DNA of 64,000 nucleotides from Chitinophagaceae bacterium UBA1931 (GTDB lineage Bacteria; Bacteroidota; Bacteroidia; Chitinophagales; Chitinophagaceae): the NCBI GenBank assembly GCA_002337125.1, contig DDFJ01000004.1, positions 2,886,134 through 2,950,133 on the forward strand. Direction: 5' to 3'. A program made the translations under genes and the position numbers. Shown here in pieces: positions 18,418-27,400 of the stretch. The notes under the pieces are model-generated. The model did not search any database, was not told the origin of the DNA, and saw only the letters and a program-made list of their open reading frames with translations. Every line of letters starts with the position of its first letter. Within the stretch, counting starts at the first letter, position 1.

Positions 18418-19173
18418 TTAAGCTTTCATCGGCACAGAGTGAATAGCTGCTGCCATTTCTTTAATAAGTGTGGCATCTTTTTCAATAGCATTGCCAATTA
18501 CGATCACATCTGCGCCTGCCTTGCAGTTGAGATATGCTTTTTCGGGATTGGTAATACCTCCACCAATTATGAGAGGGATATCAATATGTTGTGCAACGCT
18601 TTGTATCATGCTTTCGCTGATGGGGCGTTTTGCGCCGCTGCCGGCATCCATATAAATGACTTTCATGCCCAGCATTTCGCCGGCCATAGCTGTGCAAACA
18701 GCAATTTCATTTTTATCGGCGGGCAGCGGAGTTGCGTTGCTGATATACGAAACTGTTGTGGGAGCACCTCCATCCACCACCATATAACCGGTTGAAATAA
18801 TTTCAAGCCCGCTTTGTTTTACAACCGGCGCTGAAATAACATGCTGGCCAATGAGTAATTCAGGGTTGCGTCCCGAGATGAGCGACAGGTACAAAAGCCC
18901 GTCGGCATATTTTGTGATTTGAGAAGGGCTGCCGGGGAAAAGAATAACCGGTATGTCGCAGGATGCTTTTATTTGCTGCACCACCTCATCCAGATTATTA
19001 GATACAACCAAACTTCCCCCAACCAGGAAATAATCTACCCCTGCTTCAGTGGCTAACTTCACCAAATGGTCGGCCGAATGAACAGATATTTTATCCGGGT
19101 CAATCAGTACGGCAAATGATTTTGTTCCGCTCCGCTTCTTTTCCTGTAGTTGTGTATAGATGTGTTGCTTCAT
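18418..19173 (-). CDS. GGGP/heptaprenylglyceryl phosphate synthase family protein
   Basis: TIM-barrel prenyltransferase joining a polyprenyl diphosphate to sn-glycerol-1-phosphate, the step known from archaeal ether-lipid synthesis and also found in Bacteroidota (group II) and Firmicutes (PcrB). About 251 residues from ATG 19173. Motifs are FAVLIDPDK (about 19-27), FLVGGSLVVSNN, ILFPGSPSQI, STGYMVVDGGAPTTVSYIS (about 122-140), MKVIYMDAGSGAKRPIS and the phosphate-binding LIIGGGITNPEKA and ADVIVIGNAIEKD. The sequence is closer to the archaeal/Bacteroidota type than to PcrB, so a geranylgeranyl product is likely but unproven. Isoprenoid precursors could come from the MEP pathway (dxs in this window). 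Confidence 0.9.
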   Translation of the reverse strand: MKQHIYTQLQEKKRSGTKSFAVLIDPDKISVHSADHLVKLATEAGVDYFLVGGSLVVSNNLDEVVQQIKASCDIPVILFPGSPSQITKYADGLLYLSLISGRNPELLIGQHVISAPVVKQSGLEIISTGYMVVDGGAPTTVSYISNATPLPADKNEIAVCTAMAGEMLGMKVIYMDAGSGAKRPISESMIQSVAQHIDIPLIIGGGITNPEKAYLNCKAGADVIVIGNAIEKDATLIKEMAAAIHSVPMKA

Positions 19174-19299
19174 CCAGTAATCAAGATTGCTGCAAAAATG
19201 CAAAAAAATTGTTTAGTGTCGGGCATAAAGTCTCGTTTTTGTTTGAATAAGCCCGGTTGGCATCCGAAAAAGGCTGCCGGTATTTTTCGCTTGTATTTT

Positions 19300-19330
19300 G
19301 GCGTTAGTAATGTTTTCGGTTGCTAACGCC
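19300..19330. repeat. Inverted repeat / hairpin in nrdJ upstream region
   Basis: GGCGTTAGTAA (19300-19310) pairs with TTGCTAACGCC (19320-19330) with one G-T wobble, around a 9-base loop. There is no T-run after it, so it is not an obvious terminator. Confidence 0.75.
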
Positions 19331-19391
19331 TTGAAATGCTGTGCCAGTAAGGGCATGGGTTATTTTGTCAACTGGCCAAGATTTTTTTAGA

Positions 19392-19428
19392 GTTACGCAC
19401 ATTTTTTGTGCGTAAAAATGTGCGTAAC
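19392..19428. repeat. Perfect 15-bp inverted repeat upstream of nrdJ, possible operator
   Basis: GTTACGCACATTTTT (19392-19406) and AAAAATGTGCGTAAC (19414-19428) are exact reverse complements, separated by TGTGCGT. The spacer plus the next two bases makes a third copy of the half-site TGTGCGTAA (19407-19415). Three half-sites in 37 bases look like a protein-binding site or alternative RNA stems. Confidence 0.7.
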
Positions 19429-19575
19429 ACAGAAAATCAGGACTGGATTGGATTTTCATCTGATTTCCACAGACTGTTAATATTTAGGGTATGCAACTTA
19501 TCGAATGAAAAAATATTTTCGTATTCTTTCCATTAACATTTTCGTAACCTTACTAACCAAAACGTATATACCATC

Positions 19576-22500
19576 ATGGCAGGCAAAAAACAAATAAAGG
19601 GGCTGAAGTTCAGCCGCAGGTTCACAAAAGAAGGCGTATCGCCGTTCGACCTGTTTGAATATGACTACAGAACATCCATCATCCGTAATCCATCGGGTGA
19701 AGTGGTGTTTGAAATGAACAATGTGGAAGTTCCGTCGCACTGGAGCCAGATTGCAACGGATATTCTTGCACAAAAATATTTCCGTAAGGCAGGTGTGCCG
19801 CAGCCCGATGGTTCTACAGGCAGGGAAACATCTTCCAGGCAGGTAGCTCACCGTATGGCTAATTGCTGGAAAGTATGGGGTGAACGTTATGGTTATTTTG
19901 CCAGTGAAAAAGACGCAGAGGTTTTCTATGATGAATTAGTATACAGTATTCTTAACCAGGTTTGCGTGCCTAACAGTCCGCAATGGTTTAATACTGGTTT
20001 ATACGAAAGCTATGGTATAAAAGGTAAGCCACAGGGACATTATTATGTAGATGCCAAAGATGGTGAGTTGAAAAAATCAACTTCAGCTTACGAACGTCCT
20101 CAGCCACATGCCTGCTTTATATTAAGTGTGAGTGATGACCTGGTGAATGAAGGTGGTATCATGGATCTCTGGGTTCGTGAAGCACGCATCTTTAAATATG
20201 GTTCAGGTGTTGGTACAAACTTCTCCGGTATTCGTGGTGAAGGTGAAAGACTCAGCGGTGGTGGTACATCAAGTGGTTTGATGAGCTTCCTGAAAATCGG
20301 CGACCGTGCTGCAGGTGCTATCAAGAGCGGTGGTACTACACGTCGTGCAGCTAAAATGGTTTGTCTTGATCTCGATCATCCTGAAATCATGGAATTCATC
20401 AACTGGAAAGTTGAAGAAGAAAAGAAAGTAGGCGCATTGATTACTGCCGGTTACTCTCATGATTATGAAGGTGAAGCTTACCGTACTGTAAGTGGACAAA
20501 ACAGTAACAACTCTGTTCGTATACCTAACGAATTCTTTGAAAAATTAGAGAAGGGTGAAGACTGGGAACTGAAAGCAAGAACTGATGGCCGCACCATGAA
20601 GAAAATTCCTTCACAGGAAGTGTGGAACCAGATTGCTTATGCCGCATGGCGTTGTGCTGATCCCGGTACACAATACGATACAACAATTAATGAATGGCAT
20701 ACTTCGCCTAAAGGTGGACGCATCAATGCGTCTAACCCCTGCAGCGAATACATGTTCCTCGACAATACCGCATGTAACCTTGCGTCAGTAAACCTGCGCC
20801 GTTTGTTTGATGAAGCAACACAAACATTCGATGTGGAAGGTTTTGAATACATCTGCCGTTTGTGGACTGTTGTTCTTGAAGTTTCTGTACTGATGGCTCA
20901 GTTCCCTTCAAAAGAAGTGGCTCAGCTTTCTTACGATTACAGAACACTTGGTTTGGGATATGCTAACCTCGGTTCTATGCTGATGGTAATGGGTATTCCT
21001 TATGACAGTGAAGAAGCACGTGGAATTTCAGGTGCCATCAGTGCTATCATGACCGGTATTTCTTACAAAACTTCAGCTGAAATGGCTGAGTTCCTTGGTG
21101 CATTTCCACGTTACAAAGAAAATGCAGAAGATATGTTACGTGTAATGCGTAACCACCGTGCTGCTGCATACGATGCTGATGAAGCATATGTTGGCCTCAG
21201 CATCAAACCACAAGGAATCAAAGCTCAATATTGCCCCGACTACCTGCTGAAGAGTGCCTGCAAAAGCTGGGACGATGCAGTGGTAATGGGTGAAAAATAT
21301 GGTTACCGCAATGCGCAAACAACTGTAATTGCTCCTACCGGAACAATTGGTTTGGTCATGGATTGCGATACAACCGGTGTTGAACCTGATTTTGCGTTGG
21401 TGAAGTTTAAAAAACTCAGTGGTGGTGGTTATTTCAAAATCATCAACCAATCTGTGCCCGCAGCTTTATTGAAACTTGGTTACAACGAAAAAGAAATTGA
21501 TGCCATTATAAAATATGCGGTAGGTGCTGCTTCATTAAACGGTGCTCCGCATATCAATCCTCAATCGTTAAGCGAAAAAGGATTTATTGCAGAAGAAATC
21601 AAAAAGCTGGATGCTGCAATGGCATCTGCTTTTGAAATTGGTTTTGTGTTTAACCGTTTCACTTTGGGTGAAGAATGTTTGCAGCGTCTTGGTTTTACTC
21701 CTGAGCAATACAATGATTTTGAGTGGAGCTTACTGGAAGCATTAGGATTTAACGATGATCAGATTGCTGAAGCAAATGATTACATCTGTGGTACAATGAC
21801 GGTGGAAGGTGCTCCTTATTTAAAACATGAACATTATCCTGTTTTTGATTGCGCTAACAAGTGCGGTAAAAAAGGTGAACGTTATATTCATCACAGCGGC
21901 CACATTAAAATGATGGCAGCTGCACAACCTTTCCTCAGTGGTGCAATTTCAAAAACTATCAATCTTCCCAACGAAGCTAAAGTTGAAGAAATTGCTGAAG
22001 CTTATTTAATGAGCTGGAAGCTTGGATTAAAAGCTTGTGCATTGTATCGTGATGGTTCTAAATTATCGCAGCCGTTAAGTACAAAAGGATCTGACAAGAA
22101 GAAGAAAGATAGTGTTGAAGAAATTGATGAAGAAGCAATTACTGAAAGCCCGATTGTAGATATGGGTAAACTTACAGTAGAAGAACTGCTGGAAGAACTC
22201 AACAAACGTGTACAATCATCGCCCGATACAAAACTGAAACGCCAGCTGGCAAGAATCGTAGAACGCAGAACATTACCGGCAAAACGCAGAGGCTTTACTC
22301 AAAAAGCAAAAATCAACGGACAAACACTCTTCCTCCGCACTGGCGAATACAGTGATGGAACTGTTGGTGAAATCTTTGTTGATCTTGCAAAAGAGGGTAG
22401 CACACTGCGCAGCTTAATGAACAGTTTTGCAATTGCTATTTCAGTTGGTTTGCAGTATGGTGTGCCATTGGAAGAATATGTAGAGAAGTTTGTGTTCACC

Positions 22501-22944
22501 AAGTTTGAACCAAGCGGTATGGTTGACCACCCGAATATTAAAACAACAACTTCCATTGTTGACTTTGTATTCCGTTGCCTGGCTTATGAATATTTAGGTC
22601 GTACAGATTTAGTTCATGTGCTGGATAAACCGGAACTGAACAATACCGGTACTGACGACTGGGATGATATACCAACCGGTTTGGAATACGAAAAAAAAAC
22701 CCCTGAGTTAAGTGATGTAAGAGTGGTGGGTGTTTCAGCAAACCCTGCTCCGCAGCCGCAAAAAACTCAACGTAGCTCTTCAGGCGGAACAATGAAAGTT
22801 GAAAACAGTCTTGATGCTGTAAACCTTGCAGCGAAAAGCATGCAAAGCGATGCTCCTGCTTGTAATACCTGCGGACATATCACCATCAGAAGTGGTACTT
22901 GTTACAAGTGTCTGAACTGTGGTAACAGCATGGGTTGCAGTTAA
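19576..22944 (+). CDS. nrdJ: Adenosylcobalamin-dependent ribonucleoside-diphosphate reductase (class II)
   Basis: Oxygen-tolerant enzyme that reduces ribonucleotides to deoxyribonucleotides using adenosylcobalamin to make the catalytic radical. 1122 residues. The 10-stranded barrel includes SPQWFNTG (about 136), the N-terminal active-site Cys in PHACFILSVSDDL (about 178), the C-terminal SNPCSEYMFLDNTACNLASVNL (about 390-411) and the P-loop-like APTGTIGLVMDCDTTGVEPDF. After about residue 860 there is a TSCPD domain and, at the very end, a Cys-rich tail with CNTCGH, CYKCLNCG and final CS that can relay electrons from thioredoxin. It is the only ribonucleotide reductase in the window. Start ATG 19576. 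A strong terminator follows. Confidence 0.94.
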   Translation: MAGKKQIKGLKFSRRFTKEGVSPFDLFEYDYRTSIIRNPSGEVVFEMNNVEVPSHWSQIATDILAQKYFRKAGVPQPDGSTGRETSSRQVAHRMANCWKVWGERYGYFASEKDAEVFYDELVYSILNQVCVPNSPQWFNTGLYESYGIKGKPQGHYYVDAKDGELKKSTSAYERPQPHACFILSVSDDLVNEGGIMDLWVREARIFKYGSGVGTNFSGIRGEGERLSGGGTSSGLMSFLKIGDRAAGAIKSGGTTRRAAKMVCLDLDHPEIMEFINWKVEEEKKVGALITAGYSHDYEGEAYRTVSGQNSNNSVRIPNEFFEKLEKGEDWELKARTDGRTMKKIPSQEVWNQIAYAAWRCADPGTQYDTTINEWHTSPKGGRINASNPCSEYMFLDNTACNLASVNLRRLFDEATQTFDVEGFEYICRLWTVVLEVSVLMAQFPSKEVAQLSYDYRTLGLGYANLGSMLMVMGIPYDSEEARGISGAISAIMTGISYKTSAEMAEFLGAFPRYKENAEDMLRVMRNHRAAAYDADEAYVGLSIKPQGIKAQYCPDYLLKSACKSWDDAVVMGEKYGYRNAQTTVIAPTGTIGLVMDCDTTGVEPDFALVKFKKLSGGGYFKIINQSVPAALLKLGYNEKEIDAIIKYAVGAASLNGAPHINPQSLSEKGFIAEEIKKLDAAMASAFEIGFVFNRFTLGEECLQRLGFTPEQYNDFEWSLLEALGFNDDQIAEANDYICGTMTVEGAPYLKHEHYPVFDCANKCGKKGERYIHHSGHIKMMAAAQPFLSGAISKTINLPNEAKVEEIAEAYLMSWKLGLKACALYRDGSKLSQPLSTKGSDKKKKDSVEEIDEEAITESPIVDMGKLTVEELLEELNKRVQSSPDTKLKRQLARIVERRTLPAKRRGFTQKAKINGQTLFLRTGEYSDGTVGEIFVDLAKEGSTLRSLMNSFAIAISVGLQYGVPLEEYVEKFVFTKFEPSGMVDHPNIKTTTSIVDFVFRCLAYEYLGRTDLVHVLDKPELNNTGTDDWDDIPTGLEYEKKTPELSDVRVVGVSANPAPQPQKTQRSSSGGTMKVENSLDAVNLAAKSMQSDAPACNTCGHITIRSGTCYKCLNCGNSMGCS

Positions 22945-22982
22945 TCAATTGTCTTTATTTCCTTAAAGGTTCTCAATAGCAA

Positions 22983-23008
22983 GGCCCCGGTTTTCCGGGG
23001 CTTTTTTT
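22983..23008 (+). terminator. Rho-independent terminator after nrdJ
   Basis: GCCCCGG and CCGGGGC pair across a TTTT loop and are followed by seven Ts, 39 bases after the stop codon. Confidence 0.9.
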
Positions 23009-23025
23009 GTAATAAATTTCCGTAT

Positions 23026-23091
23026 GTTCTTTTGTCTTGACACAAAAGAACCAAAAAGTCAAGACGGAACATATTACCCCCATGTTCCGTC
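23026..23091. repeat. Cluster of three overlapping inverted repeats
   Basis: Stem 1 is GTTCTTTTGT (23026-23035) with ACAAAAGAAC (23042-23051). Stem 2, GTCTTGAC (23034-23041) with GTCAAGAC (23058-23065), overlaps stem 1, so the two are mutually exclusive. Stem 3 is GACGGAACAT (23063-23072) with ATGTTCCGTC (23082-23091). All pairs are perfect. The motif resembles a dispersed intergenic repeat I associate with Bacteroidota genomes; that association is from memory. Confidence 0.7.
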
Positions 23092-23198
23092 GAAAGCCCT
23101 GATTAGACTTTTGTGCTACTGTGGTTAAGAGCTGATGTAATTCTATTTGGGATTTTATGTGCAGCTGTTTGTAGAATGTGCTGACTGATTGAAAGTAA

Positions 23199-23222
23199 TT
23201 TGTTGGTCAGGCGACCAACAAA
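23199..23222. repeat. Perfect 10-bp hairpin near the end of the 23240-23794 gene
   Basis: TTTGTTGGTC (23199-23208) pairs with GACCAACAAA (23213-23222) across AGGC. It sits just downstream of the minus-strand lipoprotein gene, where it could end transcription although the T-run is only three bases. Confidence 0.6.
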
Positions 23223-23239
23223 GGCGTAATCATTAATGT

Positions 23240-23794
23240 TTAATTATACAAGTATGATGTTAGTCTAAAGTTGTTTTTATATTTTGAGTTAATGAAAACT
23301 GTACTATCAATTGCAACAATTGAACTTAGTAAGTTTGTTATGTTGAAATTTTTAATACTGTTCACTTTTGCTATTTTTTGATAAAAGACCTTTCCTTCTA
23401 AGTTTAAACAAGTACTATCGGAATATTTAAAGATGCTAATGTAATTTTTTTTATCGGGGGCCATATCATTAGATATTCTAATCTTATATACTAAACCAGA
23501 ATCTGAAAAAATAAAATTATCTGACCCAAAAACTCCCTTCTTTTCTTTTTCTTGATAAAAAAATACATATTTATTTCGCAGGGTATAAAAATAGATTGTA
23601 TCACATACAAAACCCTGGATTATTATACTCCCGATATTTTTTCCAGGGAATTCAATTATCCTTAAATCAAATTGAGCCGCACTTGTTTTAAAGCGAGAAC
23701 AAGACCTGATATCTATATCATATCTATTGTTTTCTGTTGAAGTACAATTGGAAATGAATAAAATCAGAATTAAACTATAAAAATATTTGTTCAA
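23240..23794 (-). CDS. Predicted lipoprotein of unknown function
   Basis: Unrecognised. From TTG 23794 the product begins M-N-K-Y-F-Y-S-L-I-L-I-L-F-I-S-N-C, a good lipoprotein signal with lipobox I-S-N-C, about 184 residues. The frame is open to 23833 (TTG, then GTG at 23830), but those starts would bury the signal behind 13 charged residues. The mature part is strand-rich with many aromatic and Lys residues (IYFYTLRNKYVFFY) and no catalytic motif. The gene is clearly more AT-rich than its neighbours. It stands alone between repeat-rich spacers, which could mean acquired or fast-evolving DNA. Confidence 0.6.
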   Translation of the reverse strand: MNKYFYSLILILFISNCTSTENNRYDIDIRSCSRFKTSAAQFDLRIIEFPGKNIGSIIIQGFVCDTIYFYTLRNKYVFFYQEKEKKGVFGSDNFIFSDSGLVYKIRISNDMAPDKKNYISIFKYSDSTCLNLEGKVFYQKIAKVNSIKNFNITNLLSSIVAIDSTVFINSKYKNNFRLTSYLYN

Positions 23795-23833
23795 GTTTTT
23801 TATGATTTTCTTATCGGTTGCTGTCTTCACCAA

Positions 23834-24144
23834 CCGAAATAGTTGTTTTCGAATTTACATGATAAAAAGATGGATTGCTGAATAGAATTGCAAAACGTAC
23901 AAGAGTGCGACGCAACAGAGGCTTCATAAGATGCAATGGCCCCTGCTACATAATTGTATTGAACATAGTTTAAAGGCCTGTTATTGTAAGTATTATCAGT
24001 AAACAGTATCGTAATTATACAAAGTGGTTTTTCGAAAAATGACTATTCTTCAGCAGAATGCACTTATTTTTTTCGATTTGATGTTTAAACTGTTGTTTAC
24101 TTGTTTTGAATTATATAGTTTCAAACTTCAAAAATCCGTACCGT
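23834..24144. other. Intergenic region, about 310 bp, possibly containing a dispersed repeat
   Basis: No convincing gene. The segment about 23888-23975 is compositionally different (GC-richer, with GTACAAGAGTGCGACGCAAC) and resembles a repeated spacer sequence I associate with Chitinophagaceae; I cannot confirm copy number here. Downstream is AT-rich sequence likely holding the promoter of the 43-codon lipoprotein gene. Confidence 0.35.
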
Positions 24145-24276
24145 ATGAAGAAAACAATCACTTACTTAATAGTTGTAGTAAGTATCCTTTATCTGACAGG
24201 CTGTTCAAGGGCGTTGACGCCTTATGAAGCAGCAAATGGAAACCATCATAGCAGAAGGTGTATGCCAATCAGGTAA
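24145..24276 (+). CDS. Small 43-residue lipoprotein
   Basis: A very short gene with a convincing export signal: M-K-K-T-I-T-Y-L-I-V-V-V-S-I-L-Y-L-T-G-C, a textbook lipobox L-T-G-C at residues 17-20. The mature part is only 24 residues, S-R-A-L-T-P-Y-E-A-A-N-G-N-H-H-S followed by R-R-C-M-P-I-R, with a conserved-looking TPYEAAN and a second cysteine near the C-terminus. A strong terminator starts nine bases after the stop, so it appears to be a complete transcription unit. Function unknown. I recall similar tiny lipoproteins in Bacteroidota, but this is not verified. Confidence 0.65.
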   Translation: MKKTITYLIVVVSILYLTGCSRALTPYEAANGNHHSRRCMPIR

Positions 24277-24284
24277 AAATAATT

Positions 24285-24317
24285 AACCCCGGACATTGCT
24301 CCGGGGTTGTTTTTTTT
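24285..24317 (+). terminator. Rho-independent terminator after the small lipoprotein gene
   Basis: AACCCCGG (24285-24292) and CCGGGGTT (24301-24308) pair around an 8-base loop, followed by GTTTTTTTT. Confidence 0.9.
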
Positions 24318-24345
24318 CTTCATTCCCGAACTCAATAAAATAAGA

Positions 24346-24371
24346 GGCCCCACCTGAAAACAGGCAGGGCC
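24346..24371 (-). terminator. Probable terminator of the metal-efflux operon
   Basis: Stem GGCCC..CCTG with CAGG..GGGCC, a 2x2 internal mismatch and a four-base loop. On the minus strand it is followed by TCTTATTTTATT, about 35-60 bases after the RND pump stop. A smaller stem (CCGTTT/AAACGG, 24382-24397) precedes it. Confidence 0.55.
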
Positions 24372-24407
24372 GACATGCAAACCGTTTTTTCAAACGGCTG
24401 TTTATTA

Positions 24408-27400
24408 TTAACTGCTCACAAGTCCTGTTTTCTTAAGGAGTTTCCTGTTTCTGCGGTTGTGCATGAACTTGTATTCAATGGCATACATTACAGGGAGTAT
24501 AAGCAATGTAAGAATGGTTGAAGTAACCAGTCCGCCAATTACAACTCTTGCCAAAGGTTTTTGTGTTTCACTTCCAATGCCTGTTGCAATAGCTGCGGGT
24601 AACAAACCAATTGCAGCCATTAAAGCCGTCATTACAACAGGGCGCACACGACTGATAACTCCTTTCTTAATTGCTTCATCGAGATGCATTCCTCCATCTA
24701 AATTTTTACGGAACACGCTGATGAGGATTACACCATTTTGAATACATACACCAAATAATGCAATGAAGCCAATACCTGCACTGATGCTGAAGTTCATGCC
24801 TGTAACGTGCAGTGCAAAAATACCACCGATTAGTGCAAACGGAACATTGAGTATGGTTAATAATGCATCTTTAATATTTCCAAACGTGATAAACAGGATG
24901 AGGAAAATGACCAGCAGACAAATGGGAACCACTCTTGCCAATGTATTGTTGGCTCTTTGCTGGTTTTCAAATTCACCGTTCCATGTTGCTTTATAACCCT
25001 GCGGAAGATGAACAGCGGCATTTACTTTTTGCTGTGCTTCGGCAATGGTGCTTCCCAAATCTCTTTCACGAACAGAAAACTTCACAGCGATATAACGCAT
25101 GTTGTTATCACGATAAATAAATGCAGGGCCGGTTAATGTTTGCATGGTTGCAATTTCTTTTAATGGAATTTTTGCACCATCATCTGTTGGCACCATAATC
25201 TGGTCGATTGCATCCTGCGTGCTGCGGTAATCTTTTTGATAGCGAACCCTGATATCAAACTTGCGTTCGCCTTCGTATAATTCTGATGCGGCTTTACCAC
25301 CAATCGCCATTTCAATGGCTGCATTGGCATCGGCTGTGTTTACACCGTACATGGCCATCTTTTGCTGATCGAGCTGAATACGGAATTCGGGCTGACCAAG
25401 ATTTTTCAAGATACCAAGATCTTCAATACCTCTTACACCTTCAAGATTGTGAAGCACTTCTTTTGATAAACTGTCTAATGTTTGAAAATCGGGTCCGAAA
25501 ATTTTTACTGCAAGTGCAGCATTCACACCTGCAACTGCTTCTTCCACATTATCACGTATGGGCTGTGAATAGTTTAATACCAGGCCCGGAATTACATTGA
25601 GCTTCTTATCCATTTCATCAATCAGTTGATCTTCTGTAATTCCTCTCTTCCATTCTTTTTTTGGTTTAAGATCAACCTGTATCTGCACGTTAAAGAAACC
25701 TTTGGGATCAGTACCATCATTGGTTCGTCCAATCTGCGACAGTACTTGTTTTACTTCGGGAAAAGATGAAAGTGTTGCAATCATTTTCTGCGATACACTA
25801 TCGGCTTCATTTAATGATACACTCATGGGTAATTCAGCTTCCACCCACAATGCTCCTTCATTAAGCTCAGGTAAAAATTCTGTACCTAGCAGTTTTGCGG
25901 AGAAGAAAGTAACAATCATTACAGCCAATGCAATGAGTACACTTTTCTTTTGATTGTTATAAACAATATTTAAAAGTTTGCCGATGGAGTTTTCAAAAAA
26001 GCTGACGATGATGTTGTGCTTTTCACGTACATTTTTCCGTAACAGAATACTTGATAAAGCCGGCACTAATGTTAGTGTAAAAAGTAATGCTCCCAGCAAT
26101 GCAAAGCCGAGTGTATAGGCGAGTGGTGAAAACATTTTTCCTTCCACTTTCTGGAAAGAGAAGATGGGAACAAGGCAGGTAAGGATAATGATTTTGGAAA
26201 AGAAAATGGCTTTGCCCATTTCTGTTCCGGTTGTTTTAAACAAACCAAGTTTGGCGAGTTTATTAAACTTTTCCATTCCCACTTCTTTTGCACGCATATC
26301 CAGCGCCACAAACAATCCTTCCACCATGACGACTGCACCATCGATGATGATACCAAAGTCAATTGCTCCCATTGACAACAGGTTTGCACTCATTCCTTTT
26401 AAACGCATAAGCATAAATGCAAACAATAACGATAAGGGAATGATGATGGCAACTGTTACTGTTGTTCGCCAGTCGGCCATGAAGAGTAATACAATGACTG
26501 TAACAAGAACAATACCTTCAAACAAATTATGCAATACAGTTTCCTGCGCATAATCCATCAGGTTTGTACGATCGTAAAACGTATCAATCTTTACATCTTT
26601 TGGTAAAACATTATCATTAAGATCTTTTACTTTTTCACGTACACGATCAAGCACTTCACTTGGGTTTTCACCTTTGCGCATTACGATGATGCCTTCAATC
26701 ACATCGGGCTGATTCATGTCTCTTGAAACCTTGCCCAGCCTTGGCTTGCCGCTTTCAACAACATCAGCCACATTGCCAACAAGCAACGGTACTCCGTTCT
26801 TTTTATCAATGAAAATGTTTTTAATGTCGTCCACATTTTTCAAAATACCAATTCCCCTTACCACATAGCTCTGACCGTTGCGTTCAATTACATCGCCACC
26901 CACATTGATATTGCTTTTTGCAATGGCATTGTAAATGTCAAGCGATGAAAGATTGTACTTGGTAAGCATTTCAGGATTCACACTTACTTCAAATATTTTT
27001 TCTTCGCCTCCAAAACTGTTTACATCTGCAACACCGGGTACACTTTTAAATGCACGGTCGAGCACCCAGTCCTGGATAGTTGTTAATTCACGAATGCTTT
27101 TTGTATTGCTTTTTAATGTGTAGCGATAGATTTCACCTGTTGGTCCGTAAGGCGGCTGCACATCGGGTTTAACACCATCAGGTAAATCTGCATTGCCCAA
27201 TCGGCTGAGTACCTGCTGGCGAGCAAATGCATCATCTACATCATCATCAAAGATGATGCGGATGTAGCAAAGCCCGAATGCAGAAGTTGTACGCAGGTTT
27301 GCTTTTTTCTGTACACTGTTCAGCGATACCTCCAGCGGGATGGTTACAAATTTTTCAACTTCCTCTGCACTACGTCCGGGCCATTGTGCAATGATGACGA

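Larger units (their letters stand above)
19174..19575 (+). promoter_or_regulatory. Leader/intergenic region of nrdJ with two strong inverted repeats
   Basis: 402 bases between the divergent GGGP synthase gene and nrdJ. It holds an 11-bp stem (19300-19330) and a perfect 15-bp inverted repeat with a third half-site copy (19392-19428), both listed separately. I looked for a cobalamin riboswitch core and for NrdR-box-like sequences and did not recognise either. No clear TAnnTTTG box was found. Probably a long regulated leader or operator region. Confidence 0.55.

Noticed and set aside
19174..19575. Cobalamin riboswitch upstream of the B12-dependent reductase
   Set aside because: Expected from the enzyme's cofactor, but I could not find the conserved B12-box core or the usual arm arrangement. 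A covariance-model search would decide.
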